Origin: SIG714 sp964638675
GTDB lineage: Bacteria > Bacillota > Clostridia > Oscillospirales > CAG-272
Reading direction: 5' to 3'
DNA length: 53,286 nucleotides
NCBI GenBank assembly: GCA_964638675.1
Contig: CAZXAU010000016.1
Location: 1 to 53,286 of the forward strand
Below are positions 7,573 to 14,986 of this stretch, in pieces. Positions within the stretch are counted from its first letter, which is position 1, and every line of letters starts with the position of its first letter. The position numbers were made by a program, and so were the translations under genes. The notes below the pieces were generated by a model. It worked only from the letters and a program-made list of their open reading frames with translations, was not told the origin of the DNA and searched no databases.

Positions 7573-10458
7573 GTGTTAAAAAATAAAAAGGCAACAGTTC
7601 TGATTTCGGTTATAGCCTTGCTGTTTCTGATCGTTTCATGCAACGGCGGTACGGCAAAAACAGGAATCTCATCCTCTTTACCGACGGCATCGGCTTCAAT
7701 CACTCCTCCGGATCCATTTGCCACTGACTTTGTAGACACATATGTTCCGCAGGTTTCGCCTAAGATCGAGATCACCGAGATAATGGTGAAAAACACTGTC
7801 GGAGTCAGCAATTCGGGCGGTGAAAGATTCGGGTGGATAGAAATACGCAATACTTCAAACGGTTCTGTGTCACTTGGTGATTATTCTCTTTTGTATAGTG
7901 ATAAGAAGTGGGATTTTCCCGATATGGATATCGCCGCCGGAGAATATGCATTTTTCTTTATGACGGGAAGGGAAGACCCGAATGAGGTGTCATTTCTGCC
8001 AGATACATCGGGAAGCATTGAAATTCTTCTGAATGGAAAGGATGCTGCAAGGGTATATTATGCCAATCCCAATCCTGATCATTCATTCCTTATTCAGGAA
8101 AAGAAAGAGGTTCTTGCCGCAACACCGGGATACGCTCTGCCGCATGAAGCCGATGTGATAGTCATAAGCGAAATAATGACCAAAAACGATTCATATCCGA
8201 TTGACGGAGAGCTTTGCGACTGGATCGAACTTTATAATTCGGGAGACAAGGATATCTTCCTCGGAAGCTATTATCTTTCCGATTCATCCAAAAACTATTA
8301 TATGTCACGTCTGCCCGATAAGGTGCTCAGATCGGGCGAATATACTGTTATCGCCTGCGGAAGAGACCTGTCATTCTCTCTGAGCAATGATGAAACGGTC
8401 TACCTCACAAGACGTGACGGTGTTCAGCCCGATTCATTTGATGTTGGAACCATTCCGTCAGATCAAAGTCGGCTTGCAGGGGGGAAGATATGTGAATATC
8501 CGACGCCCGGTTATCCCGACGGACGGGAGAACAATCTGAAATTAAGACAACCGCCGAAGGGACTCATAATCAACGAGATAGTGGCGTCCAATTCAAAATA
8601 TTCAAAAGCATCTGACAACAAATATTATGATCTTATTGAGCTGTATAACAATTCGGATGAAAGCATAAACCTATCTGATTATTATATATCAGATAAGAAA
8701 AAGAATCTTCAGCTTGCCGCACTCCCGAATGTCACACTTGCCCCGGGTAAGTACAAGATAATTTATGCGGCAGGGGAATATGCTACCGATTCAAACGGAT
8801 TCATGCCCTTTTCTATCAGCTCATCGGGAGAAACTATATATCTGACAGATAAAAACGGAAAGATAGCCGATGTAATGGCAGTTCCCGAGTGCCCATGCGA
8901 TCGGAGCTACGGCAGAGCGGACGGAAAGCTTCTTTATTTTGCAACACCCACTCCAGGAAGTGCCAACGGTAAAGGCTTTGAGGAAATGTCAAGTGCTGTC
9001 ACGGCAAACATTGCATCCGGTTATTATAAAGATGAGATCAAGGTCAAACTTTCGAGTGCAGACGGCGGAAAGATATATTATACTGTTGACGGAAGCAAAC
9101 CGACAGCATCAAGCAAACTTTACTCGGGTGAGGAGATCACCGTCAATTCAACTACTGCGATCCGTGCAATCAATATGAACGGCGAGCGGATCCCGAGTGC
9201 TGTGTCCACCTTCAACTATCTTTACTTTGACAACGATTATACTCTCGATGTTATTAAATTATCAATATCGAAAAGCGATTTTAGCGATCTTTATACAAAT
9301 TTCCTTTCACACAAAGAATTTGAGGTTAATGCCGCATATTTTGTGGACGGAAAAGAAGCGTTCAGTGTTGATTGCGGAATCAAGATCAGCGGAAGAAGCA
9401 GTTCGTATTTTATCAAGAAGAGCTTCCTTCTGAAATTCAGATCGATATACGGTTCGTCCAATGTTGGATATAAAGTTTTTGACGGTCTTGAATATGATGA
9501 TTACGATACCCTCGTTATCCGTTCGGGATCCTCAGCTTCGGTATTTTATCATCCCTTCCTGAGCGATGAATTTATCACGAGCGTTATAAGTGATGATCTG
9601 CTTGTTCAGGCGTATAAGCCTGTAGATCTGTATATAAACGATGAATACTACGGAGTATACTACATCCGTGAAAAGGTCAATAAAGAATTTGTGGCACGTC
9701 ACGAAGACGTCAGTGAAACGAGTGTTACTATCGTTGAAGAAATGAAGTACCTGCACACCGGAAGTTCGTTTCAGGGCTGGAATGAGCTTTGGACTTTCGT
9801 TCAGAACAATGACCTGTCACTGAAAAGCAACTATGATTATCTCGAATCGAAAATAGATATGCAGTCAGTTGCCGATTACTATATCACACTCGCATGGGAA
9901 TGCAATATTGACTCGGGTAACGTCAGACTTTACAAATCATCGGCGGCAGGCGGAAAATGGCGTATGATGATGTACGATCATGATATGGCTTTCGGAAATT
10001 ACGGAGCTAATTACGGATACGGAACGGTCAATTCGATGCTCGGAAAGACTTATACAACCTATTCAAGCACGCTTGGAAGCTATAATATAATGATAGTCAA
10101 ACTTCTGAAGAATACCGAATTCAGGAAGGTCTTCTATACACGTCTCAAATATCATGTTGAAAATACATTTGCAACCGAGAGAGTGTTGCCGATGTTCAAT
10201 GCCATGGTTGATGAGATCAAGCATGATTTTGAATATAATGTCGAACGCTGGCAGGGGCTTAAGATGCACGCAGACACGAGCGACCGCTACTACAAGAACA
10301 TGGCTGAGTGGGAAAAGACGCTTGACAATGTCAGAACCTATTGGTTGTGTGACAAACGTCTTGAAATGCTTGTCAAGGAGTTCATAGAGGTAACAAAAGC
10401 CACAAAGGACGAGGTAAATAATTATCTCGGAAGTCAGTACGTTCAGTATGTGAAATAA
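7573..10458 (+). CDS. Lipoprotein with three lamin-tail domains and a CotH kinase domain
   Basis: This 961-residue exported protein has a lipoprotein signal with Cys23 (LIVSC), then a Ser/Thr/Pro linker. Three lamin-tail-like domains begin near ITEIMVKNT (~67), ISEIMTKND (~197) and INEIVASNS (~333). A chitobiase/hexosaminidase C-terminal-type domain follows (ASGYYKDEIKVKL...KIYYTVDGSKPT, ~475-545), then a CotH domain (~560-920). CotH landmarks are KISGRSSS...KKSFLLKFR, LYINDEYYGVYYIREKVN and YDHDMAFGN, the acidic metal/ATP-site motif. CotH proteins are protein kinases of unusual fold; here the kinase would face outside, displayed on a wall-binding scaffold. Start is GTG at 7573, 8 nt after a perfect AGGAGG (7559-7564). 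Substrates are unknown. Confidence 0.88.
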   Translation: MLKNKKATVLISVIALLFLIVSCNGGTAKTGISSSLPTASASITPPDPFATDFVDTYVPQVSPKIEITEIMVKNTVGVSNSGGERFGWIEIRNTSNGSVSLGDYSLLYSDKKWDFPDMDIAAGEYAFFFMTGREDPNEVSFLPDTSGSIEILLNGKDAARVYYANPNPDHSFLIQEKKEVLAATPGYALPHEADVIVISEIMTKNDSYPIDGELCDWIELYNSGDKDIFLGSYYLSDSSKNYYMSRLPDKVLRSGEYTVIACGRDLSFSLSNDETVYLTRRDGVQPDSFDVGTIPSDQSRLAGGKICEYPTPGYPDGRENNLKLRQPPKGLIINEIVASNSKYSKASDNKYYDLIELYNNSDESINLSDYYISDKKKNLQLAALPNVTLAPGKYKIIYAAGEYATDSNGFMPFSISSSGETIYLTDKNGKIADVMAVPECPCDRSYGRADGKLLYFATPTPGSANGKGFEEMSSAVTANIASGYYKDEIKVKLSSADGGKIYYTVDGSKPTASSKLYSGEEITVNSTTAIRAINMNGERIPSAVSTFNYLYFDNDYTLDVIKLSISKSDFSDLYTNFLSHKEFEVNAAYFVDGKEAFSVDCGIKISGRSSSYFIKKSFLLKFRSIYGSSNVGYKVFDGLEYDDYDTLVIRSGSSASVFYHPFLSDEFITSVISDDLLVQAYKPVDLYINDEYYGVYYIREKVNKEFVARHEDVSETSVTIVEEMKYLHTGSSFQGWNELWTFVQNNDLSLKSNYDYLESKIDMQSVADYYITLAWECNIDSGNVRLYKSSAAGGKWRMMMYDHDMAFGNYGANYGYGTVNSMLGKTYTTYSSTLGSYNIMIVKLLKNTEFRKVFYTRLKYHVENTFATERVLPMFNAMVDEIKHDFEYNVERWQGLKMHADTSDRYYKNMAEWEKTLDNVRTYWLCDKRLEMLVKEFIEVTKATKDEVNNYLGSQYVQYVK

Positions 10459-10502
10459 TGTCTTAAAGAGATTAAAAGCATTTTAATAAGATTTTATTGT
10501 AT

Positions 10503-10550
10503 AAAACAGCAGGGAAGTCCGGTTTCGGGTATCTCTGCTGTTTTGTTTTT
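10503..10550 (+). terminator. Terminator of the CotH/lamin-tail gene
   Basis: AAAACAGCAG...CTGCTGTTTT pair around a roughly 22-nt loop and are followed by GTTTTTT, 45 bases after the stop codon. Confidence 0.8.
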
Positions 10551-10640
10551 TGCAAGAAACATCTTTCTTGCCGATTTTTTTGGGTTATATAAACATATTT
10601 GAATTTATTAAGAAAATATCCGACTTTTTTTAATTATCTA

Positions 10641-10669
10641 TTGACTGCAAAGCTTATATAGTGTATAAT
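10641..10669 (+). promoter_or_regulatory. Promoter of the DUF4234-DUF2752 pair
   Basis: TTGACT (10641-10646), a 17-bp spacer and TATAAT (10664-10669) lie 44 bp upstream of the ATG at 10714. Confidence 0.8.
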
Positions 10670-10713
10670 GTGTAAAATCTTGGGTTAGTCCTATTGAATC
10701 AGGAGTACTTATA

Positions 10714-11064
10714 ATGAAAAGAAATATTTTTGTATGTATTATTCTGTCTATTGTAACTTGCGGAATATACGGATTATACTGGTTTTTTGTATTAAATGAA
10801 GAGATCAACGTCGAAAGTGATCATCCGGGAGATATGTCGGGCATACTTGTTATTCTGCTTTCTATCGTTACATGCGGAATATACGGAATAGTCTGGAGCT
10901 ACCAAATTGGAGTCAAGTGTGATGAGATTCGTGAGAATCGCGGAGAAGGTACACAGAATTACGGGATTCTGTTTTTGATTTTGAGCTTGCTTGGTTGGGA
11001 AATAATAAACTACGCTTTAATGCAGAATCTGATAAATCGCTGTGTAGATTCAAGACAGTATTGA
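10714..11064 (+). CDS. DUF4234 family small membrane protein
   Basis: This 116-residue protein is built of two copies of the motif IILSIVTCGIYGLYW / LLSIVTCGIYGIVW (about residues 9-23 and 48-62) followed by a third membrane span (~87-105). That internal duplication is the hallmark of DUF4234. The function is unknown; members are small membrane proteins often next to other uncharacterised membrane proteins. Start is ATG at 10714 after CAGGAG. Its TGA stop overlaps the proposed TTG start of the next gene (TTGA), so the two are probably translated together. Confidence 0.85.
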   Translation: MKRNIFVCIILSIVTCGIYGLYWFFVLNEEINVESDHPGDMSGILVILLSIVTCGIYGIVWSYQIGVKCDEIRENRGEGTQNYGILFLILSLLGWEIINYALMQNLINRCVDSRQY

Positions 11065-11435
11065 AAGAACGTTCTGTAAAATTATTCAGCCGACTGAGTA
11101 TTGCTCTTATTGTCGGACTTGTTTATGCACTGTGGATAAAGCTGACCGGGGTTGGAATTCCTTGCCTGTTTAAATGTCTGACAGGGTTTTCGTGTCCGGG
11201 GTGCGGAGTCAGCCGGATGTGTATGGCTTTGCTTAGTTTTGATTTTCACACAGCATTTAAATCAAATGTGGCGATATTCTGTATGTTGCCGCTCTGGGGA
11301 ATTGTTTTCGGAGTGCAGGCGTTACACTATATTAAAACCGGGAGCTCTTCACTGAAAAAATGGCAGGAAGCTTCTCTTTTGTGCAGTATAATTGTTTTGT
11401 TCTGCTTTGGAATAGCTCGCAATATTCCTCACTAA
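11061..11435 (+). CDS. DUF2752 family membrane protein
   Basis: This is a roughly 124-residue membrane protein. The diagnostic DUF2752 core is CLFKCLTGFSCPGCGVSRM, with a CPGCG motif between two membrane spans, followed by ALLSFDFHTAFKSNV. The function is unknown. The open frame reaches back to 10995 (also TTG), but TTG at 11061 is preferred: it overlaps the preceding stop (TTGA) and yields a normal N-terminus (Lys/Arg-rich, then the first membrane helix). No clear ribosome site is visible, consistent with coupling to the upstream gene. The start remains uncertain. Confidence 0.75.
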   Translation: MKERSVKLFSRLSIALIVGLVYALWIKLTGVGIPCLFKCLTGFSCPGCGVSRMCMALLSFDFHTAFKSNVAIFCMLPLWGIVFGVQALHYIKTGSSSLKKWQEASLLCSIIVLFCFGIARNIPH

Positions 11436-11470
11436 TGCCCGGAGATGTGAAAAATTAAAAAGGAATTTTT

Positions 11471-11938
11471 ATGTCTCAGCTTGGAGAATCGGCTCTTGCA
11501 CGGTATGGCGATACAATAAGAGAAGCCGGGATTAATGATATTGATGAGATTATGCAGATCTGGCTGACCGAAAATATCAGGACGCATAACTTTATCCGGT
11601 CGGATTATTGGCAGCAGAATTATCCCACTGTTGAAGTCGCTTTACCGCAAGCAGAAGTTTATGTTTATGCTTGTAAAGGCGAAATTATCGGATTCATAGG
11701 GGTGAACGGCAATTACATTGAAGGGATATTTGTAAAAGCGAGCGAGCAACACAACGGTATCGGAAGTGCATTATTGAATAAAGTGAAATCTATAAGGTCG
11801 AATTTGACTTTAAGTGTTTATAAGCGAAATGTAAATGCTGTTGCGTTTTATCTGAAAAATGATTTTACAATTACAAATGAAGGTACAGACGATGACACAA
11901 ATGAGAGCGAATACACTATGCAATGGGGGAGAATATAG
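11471..11938 (+). CDS. GNAT family N-acetyltransferase
   Basis: This 155-residue protein has the GNAT fold signature: N-terminal REAGINDIDEIMQIWL, central IIGFIGVNGNYIEGIFVKASEQHNGIGSALL (acetyl-CoA binding; Q-x-x-G-I-G at about residues 96-101), and LSVYKRNVNAVAFYLKNDF. The overall style, including WLTENIRTHNFIRSDYW, resembles the YjaB subgroup of single-domain acetyltransferases. It should transfer an acetyl group from acetyl-CoA to an amine; the substrate cannot be read from sequence. Start is ATG at 11471 with AAGGAA upstream. It may be transcribed with the two small membrane genes before it (35-nt gap). Confidence 0.88.
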   Translation: MSQLGESALARYGDTIREAGINDIDEIMQIWLTENIRTHNFIRSDYWQQNYPTVEVALPQAEVYVYACKGEIIGFIGVNGNYIEGIFVKASEQHNGIGSALLNKVKSIRSNLTLSVYKRNVNAVAFYLKNDFTITNEGTDDDTNESEYTMQWGRI

Positions 11939-11982
11939 CTCAAACATTGCCTGCAATATAAAAAGTGAGCTGATTAAAGAAA

Positions 11983-12018
11983 ATCCGGGAAACCTTTTTA
12001 ATAAAAAGTTTCCCGGAT
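11983..12018. terminator. Bidirectional terminator
   Basis: ATCCGGGAAAC and GTTTCCCGGAT form a near-perfect palindrome whose interior (CTTTTTAATAAAAAG) also pairs. It lies between the convergent GNAT gene and DUF378 gene, so it can serve both. Confidence 0.75.
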
Positions 12019-12021
12019 AAT

Positions 12022-12243
12022 TCAGCTTCTCTCGTGCTCGTAGCTTTCTTCTCTTCCTCTTGCGAAGAGTGTGATGCACCACAGAGCGGCTATTCCGACA
12101 AGTGCGTAGATGATTCTTGCGACTACAGAGGTCTGACCTCCGCAGATCCACGCAACGATGTCAAATCTGAAAAGACCGATGCTTCCCCAGTTGATTCCGC
12201 CGATAATGGCAAGAATAAGTGCGATAGTATCAATTACAAACAT
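12022..12243 (-). CDS. DUF378 family small membrane protein
   Basis: This 73-residue protein has two membrane helices. The DUF378 signature is plain: an N-terminal LILAIIGGINWGSIGLFRFDIVAW segment and a second helix ARIIYALVGIAALWCITLF. The family is widespread in Firmicutes and has no established function. Start is ATG at 12243 with a good AGGGGAG upstream. It is monocistronic by appearance, bounded by the hairpins at 11983-12018 and 12275-12303. The charged tail REESYEHERS is cytoplasmic if the usual orientation holds. Confidence 0.9.
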   Translation of the reverse strand: MFVIDTIALILAIIGGINWGSIGLFRFDIVAWICGGQTSVVARIIYALVGIAALWCITLFARGREESYEHERS

Positions 12244-12274
12244 ACTTTTCTCCCCTATATTAAAATTGAAATCA

Positions 12275-12303
12275 AAAATCAGCAGGAATTTCCTGCTGAT
12301 TTT
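12275..12303 (-). terminator. Terminator of the DUF1700-DUF4097 operon
   Basis: AATCAGCAGGAA / TTCCTGCTGATT pair perfectly and are followed on the minus strand by TTTTTGATTTC, about 55 nt after the last stop codon of the operon. Confidence 0.75.
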
Positions 12304-12355
12304 ATTATTTACGTATGAACGTCGGTTTATACCGTAATATATAGGAATGATTATT

Positions 12356-13219
12356 TTAACCGATATCCTGTGATACCGTTATTGTAATATCTGAATTTTC
12401 GCTGTTTATTCCGACAAGTGGATAATCTTCGTTCTGCATGCTTCTTTCAAACGATTCTGTAAAAGTTTCTCCGTTTACAATAATGTTGCGATCGGATTTT
12501 ACATCAAATCTGTAGAGCAGAATGAGTGTTGAGTTGAATTTCAGATCGGAGGATTCTGTCAGCGTTATATCTGATTTGTTAAATTCAAAATTGACAAGCT
12601 CGAATGACGATGTTTCACCTTCGATAGTCAGATTTGAATCGGTCGAACAGTCGCTGATAAGAAGTTGTGATTTTTTCGAGTTGATGCGAAAATCAAGCGA
12701 TCCGACAACATTGCTTACGGTTACATTACAGTTATTTACATCGAGTGCAAGTTGCTTGATCTCTTCGTTTGTCTCGTTGATATCGATGTATACCTTAGCC
12801 TTTTTTGTTTTATAAAGCTCGGGATCGAGGAAATTACGTATGCCGTCAAATTTGAGAATGCTTGCAGAATCAATGAGAGTTGAGAGATCTACATGATTGG
12901 TTATAGAAATGACCTTATTACTGACGAAGCAAGCATACTGCCCCGGGAGAATATTCTCAACCGTTACCTGTGATTTTTCCGCTCCGCCTCTGATGATTAT
13001 ATCCGCATTGTCGAATTCAAGTGCGATTTTTGTTACATTGACACTGTCAGTCAGGGAAAACGAATAGCTGTTTGAGATCTTGCCGTTTGCATCAAAGAAG
13101 CCTTCATGGAGATTGTATCCGTCCATTTTAGCTGAAGCGTCTGCCACACTGCAAAGGACTATTCCTGCAATTATTGCTATGATTCCGATTATGATACCTA
13201 TGATTGCCGATGGTTTCAC
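12356..13219 (-). CDS. Membrane-anchored DUF4097-like adhesin-type protein
   Basis: This 287-residue protein has an N-terminal membrane helix (about residues 5-27) and a long beta-repeat domain made of short strands (VTKIALEFDNADIIIRGGAEKSQVTVEN, LALDVNNCNVTVSNVVGS, LLISDCSTDSNLTIEG). That is the right-handed beta-helix style of DUF4097 ('putative adhesin'). DUF4097 proteins regularly follow a DUF1700 protein, as here. Start is GTG at 13219, overlapping the upstream stop (GTGA) and using the AAGGAG inside the end of that gene. The biological role of this pair is not established; relatives are linked to envelope-stress or PadR-type control. Confidence 0.72.
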   Translation of the reverse strand: MKPSAIIGIIIGIIAIIAGIVLCSVADASAKMDGYNLHEGFFDANGKISNSYSFSLTDSVNVTKIALEFDNADIIIRGGAEKSQVTVENILPGQYACFVSNKVISITNHVDLSTLIDSASILKFDGIRNFLDPELYKTKKAKVYIDINETNEEIKQLALDVNNCNVTVSNVVGSLDFRINSKKSQLLISDCSTDSNLTIEGETSSFELVNFEFNKSDITLTESSDLKFNSTLILLYRFDVKSDRNIIVNGETFTESFERSMQNEDYPLVGINSENSDITITVSQDIG

Positions 13220-13953
13220 AGTTTATCACACTCCTTTCTTACGAATTTAACAAATTTCTTTATTTGTATAAATGTGTACTTTGCCAGCCTTATAGTAAGC
13301 TTTACGAGTATAGGCGTTATTTTGACAATATAGTGATATACGAGTATAGATACAACAACCAGTATTCCGAGGATCATAATTCCTAGACCCATTTCATAAA
13401 GCCCGACGTAGGATTCAACGCCGCCCGGAAGAATTCCGATAATGCCGTAAAGAATGCCCACAATCGATAGCAGAATTGAAACTATTGCTCCGAGTATAAT
13501 TCCGACTGTCAGAATGACATCGACTCCGAAGATCAGAGCGAATATCGCCGCAAAGGCTGCAACGATCAGCATACACAGGAACAGCCAGACCGGTGACAGG
13601 ATCGCAAGTCCGCCGTAGAAAAATGCCTGACCCCGTGTTGAGGTCGTGCGTGCGGTTTTCGGAGCCCAATTACCGTCATCGGCTTCTTCTTTAATTGCGA
13701 CAGACTTCTCCTGTGAAGTTCTTACTGCAAGCGAGTTTTCTTTTTTAATTTTGCGTTCATCAAGAGATTTTTTTAATTCCGATGCGATCTTATCAGGATC
13801 CCCGAATGAAGATATGAGAGCTTCGCTCTCTTCGGCGGCAACCGAGTCTATCTGCATTTCAAAAGTACGGATGACCTTTTTCCTTTTTCCTTCTGACAGA
13901 CCGTTCTTTTCAAGAGCGGCATTCAGGCTGTTAAGAAATTCTTCTTTATTCAC
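13216..13953 (-). CDS. DUF1700 family membrane protein
   Basis: This 245-residue protein starts with the typical DUF1700 cytoplasmic helical domain (MNKEEFLNSLNAALEKNGLS...SFGDPDKIASEL, 1-60) and a charged linker. A four-helix membrane region (~110-225) and a basic tail follow. GTG at 13953 has CGGAGG 7 nt upstream. It is the first gene of a two-gene operon with the DUF4097-like protein. Such pairs usually stand behind a PadR-type regulator. None is present here; the divergent neighbour is trmB, so control must be elsewhere or lost. Confidence 0.82.
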   Translation of the reverse strand: MNKEEFLNSLNAALEKNGLSEGKRKKVIRTFEMQIDSVAAEESEALISSFGDPDKIASELKKSLDERKIKKENSLAVRTSQEKSVAIKEEADDGNWAPKTARTTSTRGQAFFYGGLAILSPVWLFLCMLIVAAFAAIFALIFGVDVILTVGIILGAIVSILLSIVGILYGIIGILPGGVESYVGLYEMGLGIMILGILVVVSILVYHYIVKITPILVKLTIRLAKYTFIQIKKFVKFVRKECDKL

Positions 13954-13974
13954 AAAATATCCTCCGAAAAATAC

Positions 13975-14002
13975 TTGAAAAAATCTGAAATAGTGTTATA
14001 AT
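13975..14002 (+). promoter_or_regulatory. Promoter of trmB
   Basis: TTGAAA (13975-13980), a 16-bp spacer and TATAAT (13997-14002) lie about 46 bp upstream of the preferred trmB start. The box overlaps the more upstream ATG at 14001, arguing against that start. Confidence 0.7.
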
Positions 14003-14048
14003 GAATATACACAAATACATTATAACAGAAAGAAAGAGTTTTTGCAAT

Positions 14049-14693
14049 ATGAGAATGCGAAAAAAAAAGCATGGAGAAGAAAGAATTGCTGCTTGCGGCG
14101 AATATATTTTGTCGAATAGGGAAGATATTCTTAAATTAAAGGAAAAAATAACCTTTCCCATACGTCTTGAGATCGGGTCGGGAAAGGGGGATTTCGCCGT
14201 AGGCTTTTCATCAAAGCATAAGGATAAGCATTTTATCGCTATGGAAAAGATATCTGATGTTGCCGTATGCTTGCTTGAAAAAGCTAAAAATGCCGGGTGT
14301 GACAATATGAGTGTTATTATCGGAGATGCAAAAATGCTCCCCGAGCTTTTCGAGAAGGGAGAAATATCTGAGATCTATCTGAATTTTTCCGACCCCTGGC
14401 CTAAGGAAGGATATAAGAAACGAAGATTGACTCATCGGAATTTTCTTGAAATGTATAAATCGCTCCTTTGCGATGACGGTGCGATCTTCTTTAAAACAGA
14501 CAACAGGATACTTTTTGATTTTTCACTTGAGGAATTCGCCGCCTGCGGCTTCAGGCTTGAAAACCTTACATATGACCTCCACTCAAGCGAGTGGAACGCC
14601 GACAATATCGAAACCGAATATGAAAGAAATTTCTCGGCTAAGGGATTTACAATAAACAGAGTTGAAGCATATCTTGATAAAACCGAAAAATGA
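14049..14693 (+). CDS. trmB: tRNA (guanine-46-N7)-methyltransferase
   Basis: This 214-residue SAM-dependent enzyme makes m7G46 in the tRNA variable loop. Visible are the family's N-terminus MRMRKKKHG, SAM-binding EIGSGKGDFA (41-50), the acidic motif NFSDPWPKEGYKKRRLTH, and the C-terminal ETEYERNFSAKG segment in which TrmB ends (T-x-YE-x-[KR]F). ATG at 14049 is chosen because the family begins MR-x-R and because the upstream ATG overlaps the promoter -10 box. The ribosome site is weak (AGAAAGAG). It is monocistronic, divergent from DUF1700. Confidence 0.94.
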   Translation: MRMRKKKHGEERIAACGEYILSNREDILKLKEKITFPIRLEIGSGKGDFAVGFSSKHKDKHFIAMEKISDVAVCLLEKAKNAGCDNMSVIIGDAKMLPELFEKGEISEIYLNFSDPWPKEGYKKRRLTHRNFLEMYKSLLCDDGAIFFKTDNRILFDFSLEEFAACGFRLENLTYDLHSSEWNADNIETEYERNFSAKGFTINRVEAYLDKTEK

Positions 14694-14699
14694 GGACAT

Positions 14700-14945
14700 A
14701 TAACATATATGTTTATCTTTTAGTCAATTGTAAGAATCGTTAAAGATATTTCATTGTCTCATATTTTCAGTGAGTAGAAAACATTTTTTTGTTTATACTT
14801 TGGTGCGGTTAAGCCAAAGTTCTCTCCGGTGATGAATGTTGATGCCGAAGGAAGACGGATGGGGTATCATTAAATAAAACAACAGAGATATTCAAAAAAC
14901 AGATGAGATGTTTTAAATAAAAACAACTATATAGTCTGCAACATT
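14700..14945 (+). ncRNA. Possible structured untranslated RNA (unassigned)
   Basis: No gene fits here, yet the stretch 14805-14875 is markedly richer in G and C than its surroundings and folds. CTTTGG and CCAAAG close a 10-nt loop (about 14799-14820), followed by CTCCGGTGATG and GCCGAAGGAAGACGGATGGGG, which allow CCG/CGG pairing. A clear terminator follows at 14948-14982, downstream of no plus-strand coding region other than trmB 250 nt away. It could be a small RNA or a long trmB 3' UTR. I could not match it to a named riboswitch class. Confidence 0.3.
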
Positions 14946-14947
14946 AA

Positions 14948-14982
14948 GGGGAAGCTTTCGTTTTGAAGCTCCCCGTTTTTTA
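14948..14982. terminator. Intrinsic terminator
   Basis: GGGG-A-AGCTT and AAGCTCCCC pair and are followed by GTTTTTTATTT on the plus strand. It can end trmB or small-RNA transcription from the left, and is only 5 bp from the stop codon of the convergent permease gene. Confidence 0.75.
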
Positions 14983-14986
14983 TTTG

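Noticed and set aside
14700..14985. FMN riboswitch
   Set aside because: Only the 3' part faintly resembles the FMN element; the conserved 5' core is missing and no riboflavin gene follows.
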